NCBI GenBank assembly: GCA_947460595.1
Contig: CANHGS010000027.1
Coordinates: forward strand, 1 to 44,631
DNA from: Bacteroidota bacterium
GTDB taxonomy: Bacteria > Bacteroidota > Bacteroidia > Chitinophagales > Chitinophagaceae
Reading direction: 5' to 3'
DNA: 44,631 bases
Below are positions 7,729 to 16,113 of the stretch, in pieces. The position numbers and the translations under genes were made by a program. The notes beneath the pieces were generated by a model. The model saw nothing but the letters and a program-made list of their open reading frames with translations. It was not told the origin of the DNA and ran no database searches. Within the stretch, counting starts at the first letter, position 1; each line of letters starts with the position of its first letter.

Positions 7729-8493
7729 ATGATGGAAGACCTCATTGCTAAAATAAAAACAGATTGCCTGCCTAGGCATATTGCCATCATTATGGATGGC
7801 AATGGACGTTGGGCAGAGGAGCAGGGGCAAGAGCGCCTCTATGGGCATTTCCATGGAGTGGAGTCTGTAAGAATTATTGTAGAAGGCTGTGCAGAATTGG
7901 GTATTGAATACCTGACTTTGTATGCTTTTAGTACAGAAAACTGGGACAGACCCAAAAAAGAAGTGGAAGGACTAATGTCTTTGTTTGTAGACACTATTCG
8001 CAAGGAAGTGCCGGTATTGAACAAAAATAATATTCGCTTGCACGTGATTGGTGATTTAAGTTTATTGCCCCAGGACGCGCACCGTGAATTACACGAGGCA
8101 TTGGATATGACTAGTCATAATACCGGTCTCAATGTAATTCTAGCCCTGAGTTATAGCAGCCGTTGGGAATTAGTCAATGCGGTAAAACAAATTGGTCTTG
8201 ATGTAGCAGCAGGAAAGATTCAAGCGGATGGAATTAATCAAGAAACTTTAGAGCAGTACCTTGCTACCAGTGAGTTTCCTGACCCTGAACTGATGATTAG
8301 AACCAGTGGAGAATACCGCATTAGTAATTTTCTATTGTACCAATTGGCTTATGCAGAACTCTATTTTACCAATACCCGTTGGCCCGATTTTAGGAAAGAA
8401 AACTTGGTAGAAGCCATATTGGATTTCCAAGGTCGGAAACGACGTTTTGGGAAAACAGACAAACAAATTGAGGAGGAAGCCCAATTGGTCTGA
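7729..8493 (+). CDS. uppS: Isoprenyl transferase (undecaprenyl diphosphate synthase)
   Basis: A 254-residue cis-prenyltransferase that condenses isopentenyl diphosphate onto farnesyl diphosphate to make the C55 carrier for peptidoglycan and surface glycans. It has the P-loop motif IAIIMDGNGRWA with catalytic Asp23, the LTLYAFSTENWDRP segment, and the C-terminal RTSGEYRISNFLLYQ motif that binds the incoming diphosphate. Two ATG codons abut (7729 and 7732) and either may be used. It heads the conserved uppS-bamA-skp-skp-murI envelope block. Confidence 0.94.
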   Translation: MMEDLIAKIKTDCLPRHIAIIMDGNGRWAEEQGQERLYGHFHGVESVRIIVEGCAELGIEYLTLYAFSTENWDRPKKEVEGLMSLFVDTIRKEVPVLNKNNIRLHVIGDLSLLPQDAHRELHEALDMTSHNTGLNVILALSYSSRWELVNAVKQIGLDVAAGKIQADGINQETLEQYLATSEFPDPELMIRTSGEYRISNFLLYQLAYAELYFTNTRWPDFRKENLVEAILDFQGRKRRFGKTDKQIEEEAQLV

Positions 8494-8643
8494 AACCCTC
8501 TAATTTAAAACAGTTGGCTAATAAAGGGGGTTTTAACAAACACTTTTAATTATTCCCGTTAATTTGCCCAACTTAAAACCTTGAAAAACGCTGAAAGCAG
8601 TATGGAACCTGTTTTCAGACTGGAATATCACAAAAAGAACCGG

Positions 8644-11391
8644 ATGCAGAAATTGTACAAATATTTAGTGTTGGCTTTCCTTGTTTTGTTGTTGGGTATT
8701 AAGGCCCAGTCTCAATCATCCACAGGTTCAACAGATACTACCATCACTTCTATTGAAGCAGATTTGGTAAATATCTTCCAACAAAAAACACCCAAGAACT
8801 ATAAAGTGGCTGGCGTGAAAGTGGTGGGTAACCGTTTCTTTGACGAGAACTTGCTTATCTCTATTGCCAATATCAACGTGGGCGATGACATTAAGATTCC
8901 TGGAGGCGACAATTTTGCCAAAGCCATTACCAAACTTTGGAGTCAGAACTATTTCAGTAATATTGAAATCTATCTAACTAAATTAGAAGGGAAAAATATT
9001 TGGGTAGAGATTGAAGTAACTGAGAGACCTAGGTTGTCAAAATTTTATTTTAGAAATACCCGGAAGAGTGAGAGTGAAGACCTATCTGGTAAAACAGGAT
9101 TGGTACCCAACCGTGTGGTAACTGAGAATATGAAGATTACAGCGGTGGAAGCCATCAAAAAATATTATGCTGAGAAAGGTTTCCAAGACGCCAAAGTAGC
9201 AATTAGGGAAACCAAGGATTCTAGTTTAAACAATACCCTTACTTTAAACTTTATGGTTGACAAGGGTATTAAAGTGCATATTAACAATATCAATTTTGGA
9301 GGCAATGCCAATGTAGAAGAAAGCAAGCTGAAAAAACAATTGAAAGAAACGCACGAGCAATCACGTCTAACCTTGTTCCCTACTTATGACAAGGGTATGA
9401 TTGTTGAAGCCAAGCACTACAGTTTTGACGATTACTTAAAAGAAAAAGGGTACCTCACTTTTAGCCGTACCAAAAAAGTATTAGATCCCTATGTGCGTAT
9501 TAAGTTTTCTTCTGCCAAATTCAATGAAAAGAAATTTGAGTCTGATTTAGACAATATCCTGACTTACTACAATAGCTTGGGCTATCGTGATGCGGTTATT
9601 TTGCAAGACACGGTTTACCATACCAAGAAAGGGGATCTAAACGTAGATATTAAATTACAAGAAGGCCGCAAATACTATTTTGGAAATATCAACTGGAGGG
9701 GTAATACCAAATTCAGTGATTCTGTATTAACCGCCATCATGGGTATCCGCAAGGGCGATACCTATAATATGGAAATTCTGGACAAGAAATTGGGTAAGAA
9801 CGCATCGCCTGAAGGCGGAGATATTAGCGGTCTTTACCAAGATGATGGATACTTGTTTTTCCGAACAGACCCTATAGAAACAGCGGTATACAATGATACC
9901 ATTGACTTTGAAATTAGAATAGTAGAAGGGCCTCAAGCCACTATCAAGAATATTCGTATTGCTGGTAATGACCGTACCAAAGAGTATGTGATTAGAAGGG
10001 AATTGAGAACTATTCCCGGTGAAAAGTTCAGCAGAACTGACTTGGTACGTTCTAACAGAGAGATAGCACAATTGAACTATTTTAACCAAGAAAAAATTGG
10101 GATCAACCCCATTCCAAATCCAGAAGATGGAACCGTGGATATCAACTATACCGTAGAAGAAAAATCCAGTGACCAGTTAGAGTTGAGCGCCGGTTGGGGT
10201 GGTGTGATTGGTTTAACAGGTACCTTGGGTGTATCTTTTAATAACTTCTCTATCCGTAATATTTGGAAGAAAGCTGCTTGGGATCCATTACCCATGGGGG
10301 ATGGTCAAAAGCTGAGCTTGCGTATCCAGAGTAATGGTAAGGCCTTCCGTTCTTATAACTTCTCTTTCACAGAACCTTGGTTTGGTGGTAAGAAAAGAAA
10401 TGCATTGTCATTTAGTATTTATAATACCAAGTACGGACAAACGTACAATCCCATTACTGGTCAGTACGACCCCAATTATTCTAACCAAAGTTCTATTACT
10501 ACCACTGGTGTAACCGTGGCTTTGGCTAAGCAGTTGAAATGGCCGGATGACTATTTCTCTTTAACAACAGCATTAAGCTTTACGCGATATAACTTAAATA
10601 ACTATGCCATTGACCCTGTGAACCTACCTGGTTTTGACAATGGTTATGCGCATAACGTGAACCTGAAACTGACCTTACAACGTTCTTCTGTTGACCAACC
10701 TTTGTTCCCAAGAAGTGGTTCTAATTTCTTGGCCAGTGTGCAGTTTACGCCACCATATACTTTATTGAGTGATAAAATTGCCAATTCAACCAATCCTTAC
10801 GAGTGGATTGAATACCATAAATGGCGTTTCAACGGAGAATGGTTTATTCCATTGGGTAAACCAGGAGGTGCTGAACATAACAAACAGTTTGTAATCAGAA
10901 CTTCCGTTAAATTGGGCTTCTTGGGCAGGTATAACCAAGACTTACAAGTATCTCCTTTTGAACGTTTCCAAGTGGGTGATGCCGGTTTGAGTAACCAGTT
11001 TGCGCTCTTGGGTTATGATATCATTGCCCACCGCGGATATCCTGTATATAGCAGTTCTAATCCTAAGATCAACCCTGACCAACAAAGTACCCGTCAGTAC
11101 TTTACCATATTTAACAAATACACCATGGAATTGCGCTATCCATTGAGCTTGAACCCAAGTAGTACTATCTATGCTTTGGGCTTCTTTGAAGCAGCCAATG
11201 GTTGGTATTCTATGAAAGATTATAATCCTTTTCAGTTGAGAAGGTCCGTTGGTATTGGCATGCGCTTCTTTTTGCCCATGTTCGGTTTGCTTGGATTTGA
11301 TTATGGCATAGGATTGGATAGGTTTACACCAAACAACGCGTTGAAAGATGCAGCAAGATTCACCTTCATGCTGGGCTTTGAACCGGAATAA
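8644..11391 (+). CDS. bamA: BamA outer-membrane protein assembly factor
   Basis: A 915-residue Omp85 protein, the central insertase of the beta-barrel assembly machinery. After a signal peptide (YKYLVLAFLVLLLGIKAQSQ) come about five POTRA repeats (residues about 55-440; for example KVAGVKVVGNRFFDENLL and IKNIRIAGNDRTKEYVIRRE), then a 16-strand barrel starting near SSDQLELSAGWGGVIG and ending FTFMLGFEPE. I chose ATG 8644, because the frame is open to a TTG at 8581 but the signal peptide sits exactly at 8644. Two Skp-like chaperone genes follow, the usual Bacteroidota arrangement. The last residues, FEPE, lack the canonical C-terminal Phe but this occurs in the phylum. Confidence 0.93.
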   Translation: MQKLYKYLVLAFLVLLLGIKAQSQSSTGSTDTTITSIEADLVNIFQQKTPKNYKVAGVKVVGNRFFDENLLISIANINVGDDIKIPGGDNFAKAITKLWSQNYFSNIEIYLTKLEGKNIWVEIEVTERPRLSKFYFRNTRKSESEDLSGKTGLVPNRVVTENMKITAVEAIKKYYAEKGFQDAKVAIRETKDSSLNNTLTLNFMVDKGIKVHINNINFGGNANVEESKLKKQLKETHEQSRLTLFPTYDKGMIVEAKHYSFDDYLKEKGYLTFSRTKKVLDPYVRIKFSSAKFNEKKFESDLDNILTYYNSLGYRDAVILQDTVYHTKKGDLNVDIKLQEGRKYYFGNINWRGNTKFSDSVLTAIMGIRKGDTYNMEILDKKLGKNASPEGGDISGLYQDDGYLFFRTDPIETAVYNDTIDFEIRIVEGPQATIKNIRIAGNDRTKEYVIRRELRTIPGEKFSRTDLVRSNREIAQLNYFNQEKIGINPIPNPEDGTVDINYTVEEKSSDQLELSAGWGGVIGLTGTLGVSFNNFSIRNIWKKAAWDPLPMGDGQKLSLRIQSNGKAFRSYNFSFTEPWFGGKKRNALSFSIYNTKYGQTYNPITGQYDPNYSNQSSITTTGVTVALAKQLKWPDDYFSLTTALSFTRYNLNNYAIDPVNLPGFDNGYAHNVNLKLTLQRSSVDQPLFPRSGSNFLASVQFTPPYTLLSDKIANSTNPYEWIEYHKWRFNGEWFIPLGKPGGAEHNKQFVIRTSVKLGFLGRYNQDLQVSPFERFQVGDAGLSNQFALLGYDIIAHRGYPVYSSSNPKINPDQQSTRQYFTIFNKYTMELRYPLSLNPSSTIYALGFFEAANGWYSMKDYNPFQLRRSVGIGMRFFLPMFGLLGFDYGIGLDRFTPNNALKDAARFTFMLGFEPE

Positions 11392-11409
11392 ACCTAAAAA
11401 TTAAGTAGT

Positions 11410-11928
11410 ATGAAAAAATTAGTACTTTCTCTGGTGGTGATGCTCTGCTTGTCAGTCGCTTCTCAGGCGCAGCAACGCTATGCCGTTATTGACACTAAAT
11501 ATATCCTAGACAAGGTTCCAGAGTACAAAGATGCCGACAAGAAATTGGCAGCCATTAGTCAGCAATGGCAAAAAGAAATTGACGATCGCCAAGCTACCCT
11601 AGACAAAATGTACAAGAACTATGAGGCCGAGCAATTTATGTTAACGGACGAACTCAAGAAAAAAAGGGAAGACGAGCTATTTGTAAGGGAAAAAGAGGTA
11701 AGGGAATTGCAGAAAAAACGTTTTGGCTATGAGGGAGACCTATTTAAAGAGCGCCAAAGACTGGTAAAACCCATTCAAGACAAGATTTACAATGTCATCC
11801 AAAAACTGGCTACTGCTAGAAACTATGATTTTGTACTAGATAAAAGTGAAGGAATTACCATTATATTTGCCGACCCAAAGTTGGACAAGAGCGATGACGT
11901 TCTAAAAGAATTGGGCATAAAATTTTAA
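11410..11928 (+). CDS. Skp/OmpH-family periplasmic chaperone (first copy)
   Basis: A 172-residue protein with a signal peptide (LVLSLVVMLCLSVASQAQ) followed by the OmpH core: a short beta segment RYAVIDTKYILDKVPEYKDA, two long Lys/Glu-rich helices (about residues 45-125) forming the coiled-coil tentacle, and a closing strand YDFVLDKSEGITIIFADP. Skp trimers hold unfolded outer-membrane proteins in transit to BamA. It lies 18 bases after bamA and 27 before a second, diverged paralogue. Confidence 0.9.
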   Translation: MKKLVLSLVVMLCLSVASQAQQRYAVIDTKYILDKVPEYKDADKKLAAISQQWQKEIDDRQATLDKMYKNYEAEQFMLTDELKKKREDELFVREKEVRELQKKRFGYEGDLFKERQRLVKPIQDKIYNVIQKLATARNYDFVLDKSEGITIIFADPKLDKSDDVLKELGIKF

Positions 11929-11955
11929 ACAACCAACAATTATAAATTCTCAAAG

Positions 11956-12540
11956 ATGAAGAAAGTATTATTTGTGTGTGCGGCTGTACTTGGAAGCCTT
12001 TTGTTCAGCAGCAACACCAATGCACAAACCAAAATAGGCACGTTTGACGAAGAAAGCGTTTTGGGTTTGATGCCAGATATTGACAAAGTGACTACTGCTT
12101 TGCAGAGCTATGCTAAGGATTCATTGCAAGTTGACTATGAATACAAAGTAGGTGAGTTTCAGCGCAGAGACAGCATTTTCAAAAAAGACAGTGCTACCAT
12201 GCCAGCTAGGGCTCGCGAACAAGCTTTAAAAGAAATCAACCAATTGAAATACCAATTGGTGAATTGGCAACAATTTCAACAACAAGCAGTTCAACAAAAA
12301 CAAGAAGAACTATTGGTGCCTTACAAGCAAAAAATCTATGCTTCATTGGAAAAAATTATCCGTGAGCAGAAATACAGCCATATCTTCCGTAGCGATGCTT
12401 TGTTAAAGTCTCCTATCACAGATAACCTTTCTATTAAAGTAGCGTTAGACCTAAAACTAACCCTGCCTAAAGAAGTCCTAGATGAGTTAAAAGCACAAGG
12501 TGCACCAGTACCAGCAGCTCCAGCTCCTGTTAAGAAGTAA
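11956..12540 (+). CDS. Skp/OmpH-family periplasmic chaperone (second copy)
   Basis: A 194-residue OmpH-like protein with a signal peptide ending near NTNAQ, a helical core rich in Gln (for example NWQQFQQQAVQQKQEEL), and an Ala/Pro-rich tail, PAAPAPVKK. It shares layout with the preceding Skp copy but little obvious identity, so this is an old duplication rather than a recent one. Division of labour between the two is unknown. A strong hairpin follows. Confidence 0.87.
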   Translation: MKKVLFVCAAVLGSLLFSSNTNAQTKIGTFDEESVLGLMPDIDKVTTALQSYAKDSLQVDYEYKVGEFQRRDSIFKKDSATMPARAREQALKEINQLKYQLVNWQQFQQQAVQQKQEELLVPYKQKIYASLEKIIREQKYSHIFRSDALLKSPITDNLSIKVALDLKLTLPKEVLDELKAQGAPVPAAPAPVKK

Positions 12541-12568
12541 TTACAAAAACTAAGAACTTGTAATATTG

Positions 12569-12600
12569 GAACCCTGTCCTTGCGGCAGGGTTCTTATTTT
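12569..12600 (+). terminator. Intrinsic terminator after the bamA-skp block
   Basis: GAACCCTG (12569-12576) pairs with CAGGGTTC (12586-12593) across a nine-base loop and is followed by TTATTTTT. It ends the uppS-bamA-skp transcript. Confidence 0.8.
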
Positions 12601-12602
12601 TG
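12595..12602 (+). promoter_or_regulatory. Candidate -7 promoter element for murI
   Basis: TATTTTTG matches TAnnTTTG and lies in the T-tract of the preceding terminator, 21 bases before the murI ATG. No TTG is found at ideal spacing. The T-rich context lowers confidence. Confidence 0.35.
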
Positions 12603-12623
12603 GTATAAGCAAAACAAACGGGT

Positions 12624-13451
12624 ATGCAGTACAAACCAATTGGGGTATTTGACAGTGGCTATGGGGGGCTTACCGTACTCAAGGAAATTGTAGACCAATT
12701 ACCTGAGTATGATTATCTCTATCTGGGAGACAATGCTCGAGCACCCTATGGTCCTAGGTCTTTTGATACCGTTTATCAGTATACTTTAGAATGCGTACAA
12801 TGGTTTTTCAAACAGGGTTGTGAGCTGGTGATCCTTGCCTGCAACACCGCATCGGCCAAGGCCTTACGCAATATTCAGCAAAAGGATTTGCCAGGTATGG
12901 ATCCTTTTAAAAGGGTACTTGGGGTGATTAGACCCAGTACTGAAATTATTGGCAACTATTCTACCACTGGGCATTTGGGCGTGCTTGGTACTCAAGGAAC
13001 CGTTCTGAGTAATAGTTATCCTATGGAGATCCATAAATTTTTTCCAGGCATGGAAGTTTTTCAAGAAGCCTGCCCTATGTGGGTTCCCTTGGTAGAAAAT
13101 GGAGCCGCCAATGAACTAGGTGCAGATTATTTTGTGCAAAAACACTTGAACCAATTAATGCAACAATCTTCAACTATTGACACTATTTTATTGGCTTGCA
13201 CACATTATCCATTACTGATCAACAAGATTAAAGCGTTTGCACCTGCAGGGGTAACCATTGTTTCTCAAGGAGAAATTGTGGCCAACAGTTTGGTTGTCTA
13301 TTTGGATAAACACCCAGAAATGGCGGCCCAATGTTCCAAAAATGCGGTCATTCGCTTTTGTACCACCGATTCTGCGGTAGATTTTGACGAGCATGCCAGT
13401 CAATTTTTTGGTAGGCCGGTTTTCTCACAACACGTTGATTTACAGGGCTAA
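12624..13451 (+). CDS. murI: Glutamate racemase
   Basis: A 275-residue enzyme that makes D-glutamate for peptidoglycan from L-glutamate. It has the N-terminal GVFDSGYGGLTVLKEI motif with catalytic Asp10 and Ser11, the first catalytic cysteine Cys73 in LACNTASAKALR, and the second, Cys192, in LLACTHYPLL. Both cysteines needed for two-base racemisation are intact. Its position after bamA-skp-skp follows the usual order in the phylum, though a terminator and a promoter-like box suggest separate transcription. Confidence 0.95.
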   Translation: MQYKPIGVFDSGYGGLTVLKEIVDQLPEYDYLYLGDNARAPYGPRSFDTVYQYTLECVQWFFKQGCELVILACNTASAKALRNIQQKDLPGMDPFKRVLGVIRPSTEIIGNYSTTGHLGVLGTQGTVLSNSYPMEIHKFFPGMEVFQEACPMWVPLVENGAANELGADYFVQKHLNQLMQQSSTIDTILLACTHYPLLINKIKAFAPAGVTIVSQGEIVANSLVVYLDKHPEMAAQCSKNAVIRFCTTDSAVDFDEHASQFFGRPVFSQHVDLQG

Positions 13452-13504
13452 TTTAGTCTTTTAAGAATAGTCTCTCTGGACTAAAACAGCAGAATTTTGG
13501 GCTG

Positions 13505-13539
13505 AAAACCGCCCTGCGACAGGCTTTGAGGTTTTTTTT
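13505..13539 (+). terminator. Probable terminator after murI
   Basis: AAAACC (13505-13510) can pair with GGTTTT from 13530, enclosing an inner CCTG-CGA-CAGG hairpin, and a run of T follows. The outer stem is interrupted by unpaired bases, so the structure is imperfect. Confidence 0.5.
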
Positions 13540-13559
13540 AGGGCTTTTTTTGATATTCC

Positions 13560-13591
13560 TTTGCCAGTTTCCTATACAACCATTACCTTTG
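13560..13591 (+). promoter_or_regulatory. Promoter for rpmH-rnpA
   Basis: TTTG at 13560-13563, a 20-base spacer and TACCTTTG at 13584-13591 form a textbook Bacteroidota housekeeping promoter. The transcription start would be near 13598, leaving a leader of about 74 bases before rpmH. Confidence 0.7.
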
Positions 13592-13671
13592 CCCTCCTTT
13601 CACAAGCAGCAGTATGGTGACTGCAGGCATGAAACGTAACAATATTACCGGGTTAGTAAAAAATCGATAAA

Positions 13672-13827
13672 ATGAAACGTACATTCCAACCACACAAACG
13701 TCGCAGAAAAACCGTTCACGGTTTCCGCAAACGTATGGAGTCTGCCAACGGCCGCAAAGTATTGGCTAGCCGTAGAGCGAAAGGTCGCAAGAAACTTTCT
13801 GTTTCTAGCGAAAAAGGATTAAAATAA
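13672..13827 (+). CDS. rpmH: 50S ribosomal protein L34
   Basis: A 51-residue, very basic protein that opens [20 protein letters not shown] and continues with [19 protein letters not shown]. This is the full L34 signature: TFQP, the HGFRKRM segment and the [13 protein letters not shown] motif. L34 binds 23S rRNA in the large ribosomal subunit. The short size makes it easy to miss. It is followed by a strong terminator and then rnpA, the classic rpmH-rnpA pair. Confidence 0.97.
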   Translation: MKRTFQPHKRRRKTVHGFRKRMESANGRKVLASRRAKGRKKLSVSSEKGLK

Positions 13828-13854
13828 TTCCACTACTAAGTAGTAAAAATATTT

Positions 13855-13889
13855 AGCCCTGTTCCGTTCATTCGGAACGGGGCTTTTTT
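13855..13889 (+). terminator. Strong intrinsic terminator between rpmH and rnpA
   Basis: AGCCCTGTTCCG (13855-13866) pairs with CGGAACGGGGCT (13873-13884) around a six-base loop, with one T-G wobble, followed by six T. It lies in the rpmH-rnpA gap, so it should reduce rnpA transcription relative to rpmH, consistent with the far higher demand for L34. Confidence 0.88.
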
Positions 13890-13900
13890 AATTTTGATGT

Positions 13901-14320
13901 ATGAAACAAGGGCCATTTAGTTTTCCTCGCAACCAAAAGCTCAAGAGCCGAAAGCTCTTAGGAAAATTGTTTGCTTCAGGTAAATCCTTGAATGCCTTTC
14001 CTATAAAATTAATTTACCAGACCAATAGTCCTTTTGTTGGTGAAACCCTGATGGCGGGTGTGGGAGCCAGTTCCAGGAATTTTAAAAAAGCAGTAGACCG
14101 TAATAGGATTAAGCGGCTATTGCGTGAATCTTTTAGGTTAGAGCAAGCCATCTTGCAAACTGGATTGCCCCAAGACCGCCAATGGCAATTGTTTTTTATT
14201 TACACAGGAAAAGAATTGCCTGATGGCAAACTCATTCAAAACAAGATGCAGTTCTTAATGCAAAAATTGGTAGACCAGTTTGCTTCAAAAGATGTTATTA
14301 CAATAGCAACAACCGATTGA
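13901..14320 (+). CDS. rnpA: Ribonuclease P protein component
   Basis: A 139-residue basic protein that partners the RNase P RNA in 5' maturation of tRNAs. It has the family core: FPRNQKLKSRKLLGKLFASG at the N-terminus and the RNR signature KKAVDRNRIKRLLRESFRL, which contacts the RNA subunit. The start ATG lies only 12 bases after the terminator T-tract, so expression may rely on read-through. The RNase P RNA gene itself is not in this window. Confidence 0.94.
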   Translation: MKQGPFSFPRNQKLKSRKLLGKLFASGKSLNAFPIKLIYQTNSPFVGETLMAGVGASSRNFKKAVDRNRIKRLLRESFRLEQAILQTGLPQDRQWQLFFIYTGKELPDGKLIQNKMQFLMQKLVDQFASKDVITIATTD

Positions 14321-14355
14321 TCAATACTGCTTCAAAGACACATTATCACTAACTT

Positions 14356-14374
14356 ACTAACTAACTAACTAACT
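14356..14374. repeat. ACTA tetranucleotide repeat
   Basis: Nearly five uninterrupted copies of ACTA (ACTAACTAACTAACTAACT) lie in the 76-base gap between rnpA and yidD, flanked by imperfect copies. It is in the likely leader of yidD. Confidence 0.8.
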
Positions 14375-14396
14375 TCTCCAACCCCAAACCTAAGTC

Positions 14397-14630
14397 ATGA
14401 AGGAAATAGGCAAGCAAATATTGATCTTCCCCTTTATGGTATTGATTAGGTTCTATCAATGGGTTTTATCACCCGCCATGGGCCCTAAATGCCGTTTTAC
14501 GCCTACCTGTTCTCAGTATGCAGCAGATGCTTTGAAAAAGCATGGAATTTGGAAGGGAGGAGGACTGGCCATCAAAAGAATTTCCAAATGTCATCCCGGT
14601 GGATCACATGGTTATGACCCGGTTCCATGA
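14397..14630 (+). CDS. yidD: Membrane protein insertion efficiency factor YidD
   Basis: A 77-residue protein with an N-terminal amphipathic or membrane-associated segment ([19 protein letters not shown]), then the family core [14 protein letters not shown] with its conserved cysteines, and the C-terminal [16 protein letters not shown]. YidD assists YidC-mediated insertion of inner-membrane proteins. In many genomes yidC follows in rpmH-rnpA-yidD-yidC. Here the next gene is a leftward lipoprotein, so yidC must lie elsewhere. Confidence 0.94.
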   Translation: MKEIGKQILIFPFMVLIRFYQWVLSPAMGPKCRFTPTCSQYAADALKKHGIWKGGGLAIKRISKCHPGGSHGYDPVP

Positions 14631-14682
14631 GTCAACGCAAAGCCTTCTTTCTTTGGGTTCATAGCATGCCTAGTAAACTTCC

Positions 14683-14712
14683 TAATCCCCCATCTTTTTA
14701 GGATTAATTTTT
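14683..14712 (+). terminator. Weak candidate terminator after yidD
   Basis: TAATCC (14683-14688) and GGATTA (14701-14706) flank a 12-base loop and are followed by ATTTTT. The six-pair stem is weak and the T-tract overlaps the end of the opposite-strand lipoprotein gene. Confidence 0.3.
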
Positions 14713-15318
14713 GGCTGGTTCAGCAGCTGTAGTAGGCTTGGTCAATTCCTCTAATTTGCCAATGGTTTCTCTAATTTCACGGATGCTGTAAAAGCGATAT
14801 ACTTCTGGTGCTTTTCCGTCTACTGATTCAGCAGAACGCATTTGGTGATAGGGAGTCACAATAATAGCGTCTAAATTATCTGTAATCTTTACCGCTTGAT
14901 TGGGTAGGATAAAGAAGTTTTTTTCTTTGGATGCAATTTTTCCGGCTACCAATTGTTGCAAACTATCGATCTTCATTTTCAAGTCTTCCTGTGTCAATAA
15001 GTTCTGTTGCAATTTAGGCGCGGTATAATTTTGTAAGGCACCAATAATGGTATCATTCTTTACATTCAATACGTATAAACCTTTATCAGTAAGGGTTACA
15101 GTAGTTTTGCCAGCAGGTGCGTCTAATTGAATAGCGGTAGTGGCATCTGTATAACTCACTACTTTTTCTTCATGACCGGTACCATCTTTGGCACTAATGG
15201 TCTTAGCCGCTTCGTCTACTGTTGCGGGTCCCTTACTCAACACATATACGCGTTTGATACTAGAAGAACAAGAAGCTAATAAGGTTAGTGTAAGTAGGCT
15301 GTAAGCAAGTTGTTTCAT
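14704..15318 (-). CDS. Conserved hypothetical lipoprotein
   Basis: A 204-residue protein with a lipoprotein signal peptide: a hydrophobic core and the lipobox LLASC, with lipidation at Cys17. The mature part has a beta-rich first half (IKRVYVLSKGPATVDE, TDKGLYVLNVKNDTIIGAL) and later NFFILPNQAVKITDNLDAIIVTPYHQMRS. No family is recognised with confidence. It should be anchored in the periplasmic leaflet of a membrane. It stands alone, facing yidD, with the sod gene and its terminator upstream. Confidence 0.7.
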   Translation of the reverse strand: MKQLAYSLLTLTLLASCSSSIKRVYVLSKGPATVDEAAKTISAKDGTGHEEKVVSYTDATTAIQLDAPAGKTTVTLTDKGLYVLNVKNDTIIGALQNYTAPKLQQNLLTQEDLKMKIDSLQQLVAGKIASKEKNFFILPNQAVKITDNLDAIIVTPYHQMRSAESVDGKAPEVYRFYSIREIRETIGKLEELTKPTTAAEPAKN

Positions 15319-15329
15319 GATGCATTTTT

Positions 15330-15360
15330 TTAAAAAAATAATCCCGCCAAAGCGGGATTA
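15330..15360 (-). terminator. Terminator of the superoxide dismutase gene
   Basis: Read leftward, TAATCCCGC (15360-15352), loop TTTG and GCGGGATTA (15347-15339) form a nine-pair stem followed by a run of seven T. It cleanly separates sod from the lipoprotein gene. Confidence 0.88.
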
Positions 15361-15412
15361 AAACTAAGCTATTTTCTGTTTGATTGGTCTGTTTTAAAGA
15401 CTGAATGCTGAA

Positions 15413-16018
15413 TTAATGAGCGGCTGCAAAACGTTCTGCTACCTTGGTCCAGTTTACTACATTCCAGAAGGCAGCCAAATAGTCTGCTCTGCGGTTCTGA
15501 TACTTTAGGTAATAAGCGTGTTCCCAAACGTCAGCGCCCAAGATGGGTTGACCCTTCACTTCAGCCACATCCATCAAAGGATTGTCTTGATTAGGGGTAG
15601 AAGAAACTTCTAGTTTGCCATCTTTTACAATCAACCAAGCCCAACCGCTTCCAAAGCGAGTCATACCTGCTGCTGCAAATTTTTCTTTGAACGCATCAAA
15701 AGAGCCAAATGCTGCGGTAATAGCATCGCCCAAAGCGCCTGTTGGAGCACCCCCAGCATTAGGGGCCAAGCTTTCCCAGAAGAAAGTATGGTTCCAGTGA
15801 CCACCGCCATTATTTCTAACTGCGGGGCTAATGCTACCGGCTACAGCTACCAATTCTGCAAGGGTCTTGCCTTCATTGGGTGTGCCAGCAACGGCTTTAT
15901 TTAAATTATCTACATAAGCCTGGTGGTGCTTGCCATGGTGAATCTGCATGGTAAGGGTATCAATATGTGGTTCCAAAGCTTCGTGTGCGTACGGTAAAGG
16001 CGCTAGTGTAAATGACAT
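15413..16018 (-). CDS. Superoxide dismutase (Fe/Mn family)
   Basis: A 201-residue cytoplasmic enzyme that disproportionates superoxide. Metal ligands are present: His27 in the [12 protein letters not shown] segment, His77 in [11 protein letters not shown], and Asp163 and His167 in [15 protein letters not shown]. The [16 protein letters not shown] stretch and the second-domain motifs are standard for the iron/manganese family. Sequence alone does not settle which metal is used. It has no signal peptide. A TAAATTTG promoter box lies upstream and a strong terminator downstream, so it is probably a single-gene unit. Confidence 0.95.
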   Translation of the reverse strand: MSFTLAPLPYAHEALEPHIDTLTMQIHHGKHHQAYVDNLNKAVAGTPNEGKTLAELVAVAGSISPAVRNNGGGHWNHTFFWESLAPNAGGAPTGALGDAITAAFGSFDAFKEKFAAAGMTRFGSGWAWLIVKDGKLEVSSTPNQDNPLMDVAEVKGQPILGADVWEHAYYLKYQNRRADYLAAFWNVVNWTKVAERFAAAH

Positions 16019-16047
16019 ATAATGATGGTTTTTATAAAAGGTGAAAA

Positions 16048-16055
16048 CAAATTTA
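16048..16055 (-). promoter_or_regulatory. Candidate -7 promoter element for superoxide dismutase
   Basis: The reverse strand reads TAAATTTG, an exact TAnnTTTG match, about 30 bases before the ATG. A -33 TTG at ideal spacing is not seen. Confidence 0.45.
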
Positions 16056-16113
16056 CTCCCTTAAAGTTGATTAACCCCCGAACAATTCAATTCTTTCCCA
16101 TCTCGAAAATGGA

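Noticed and set aside
9727..10089. A 120-codon open frame opposite bamA.
   Set aside because: It lies wholly inside the well-supported bamA coding region, has no recognisable domain, and is explained by codon bias on the other strand.
13452..13671. A structured RNA gene between murI and rpmH.
   Set aside because: The gap is explained by a terminator, a promoter and the rpmH leader; I see no fold matching a known small RNA.
14356..14374. The ACTA repeat as the start of a CRISPR array.
   Set aside because: The unit is four bases with no spacers; it is a simple sequence repeat.
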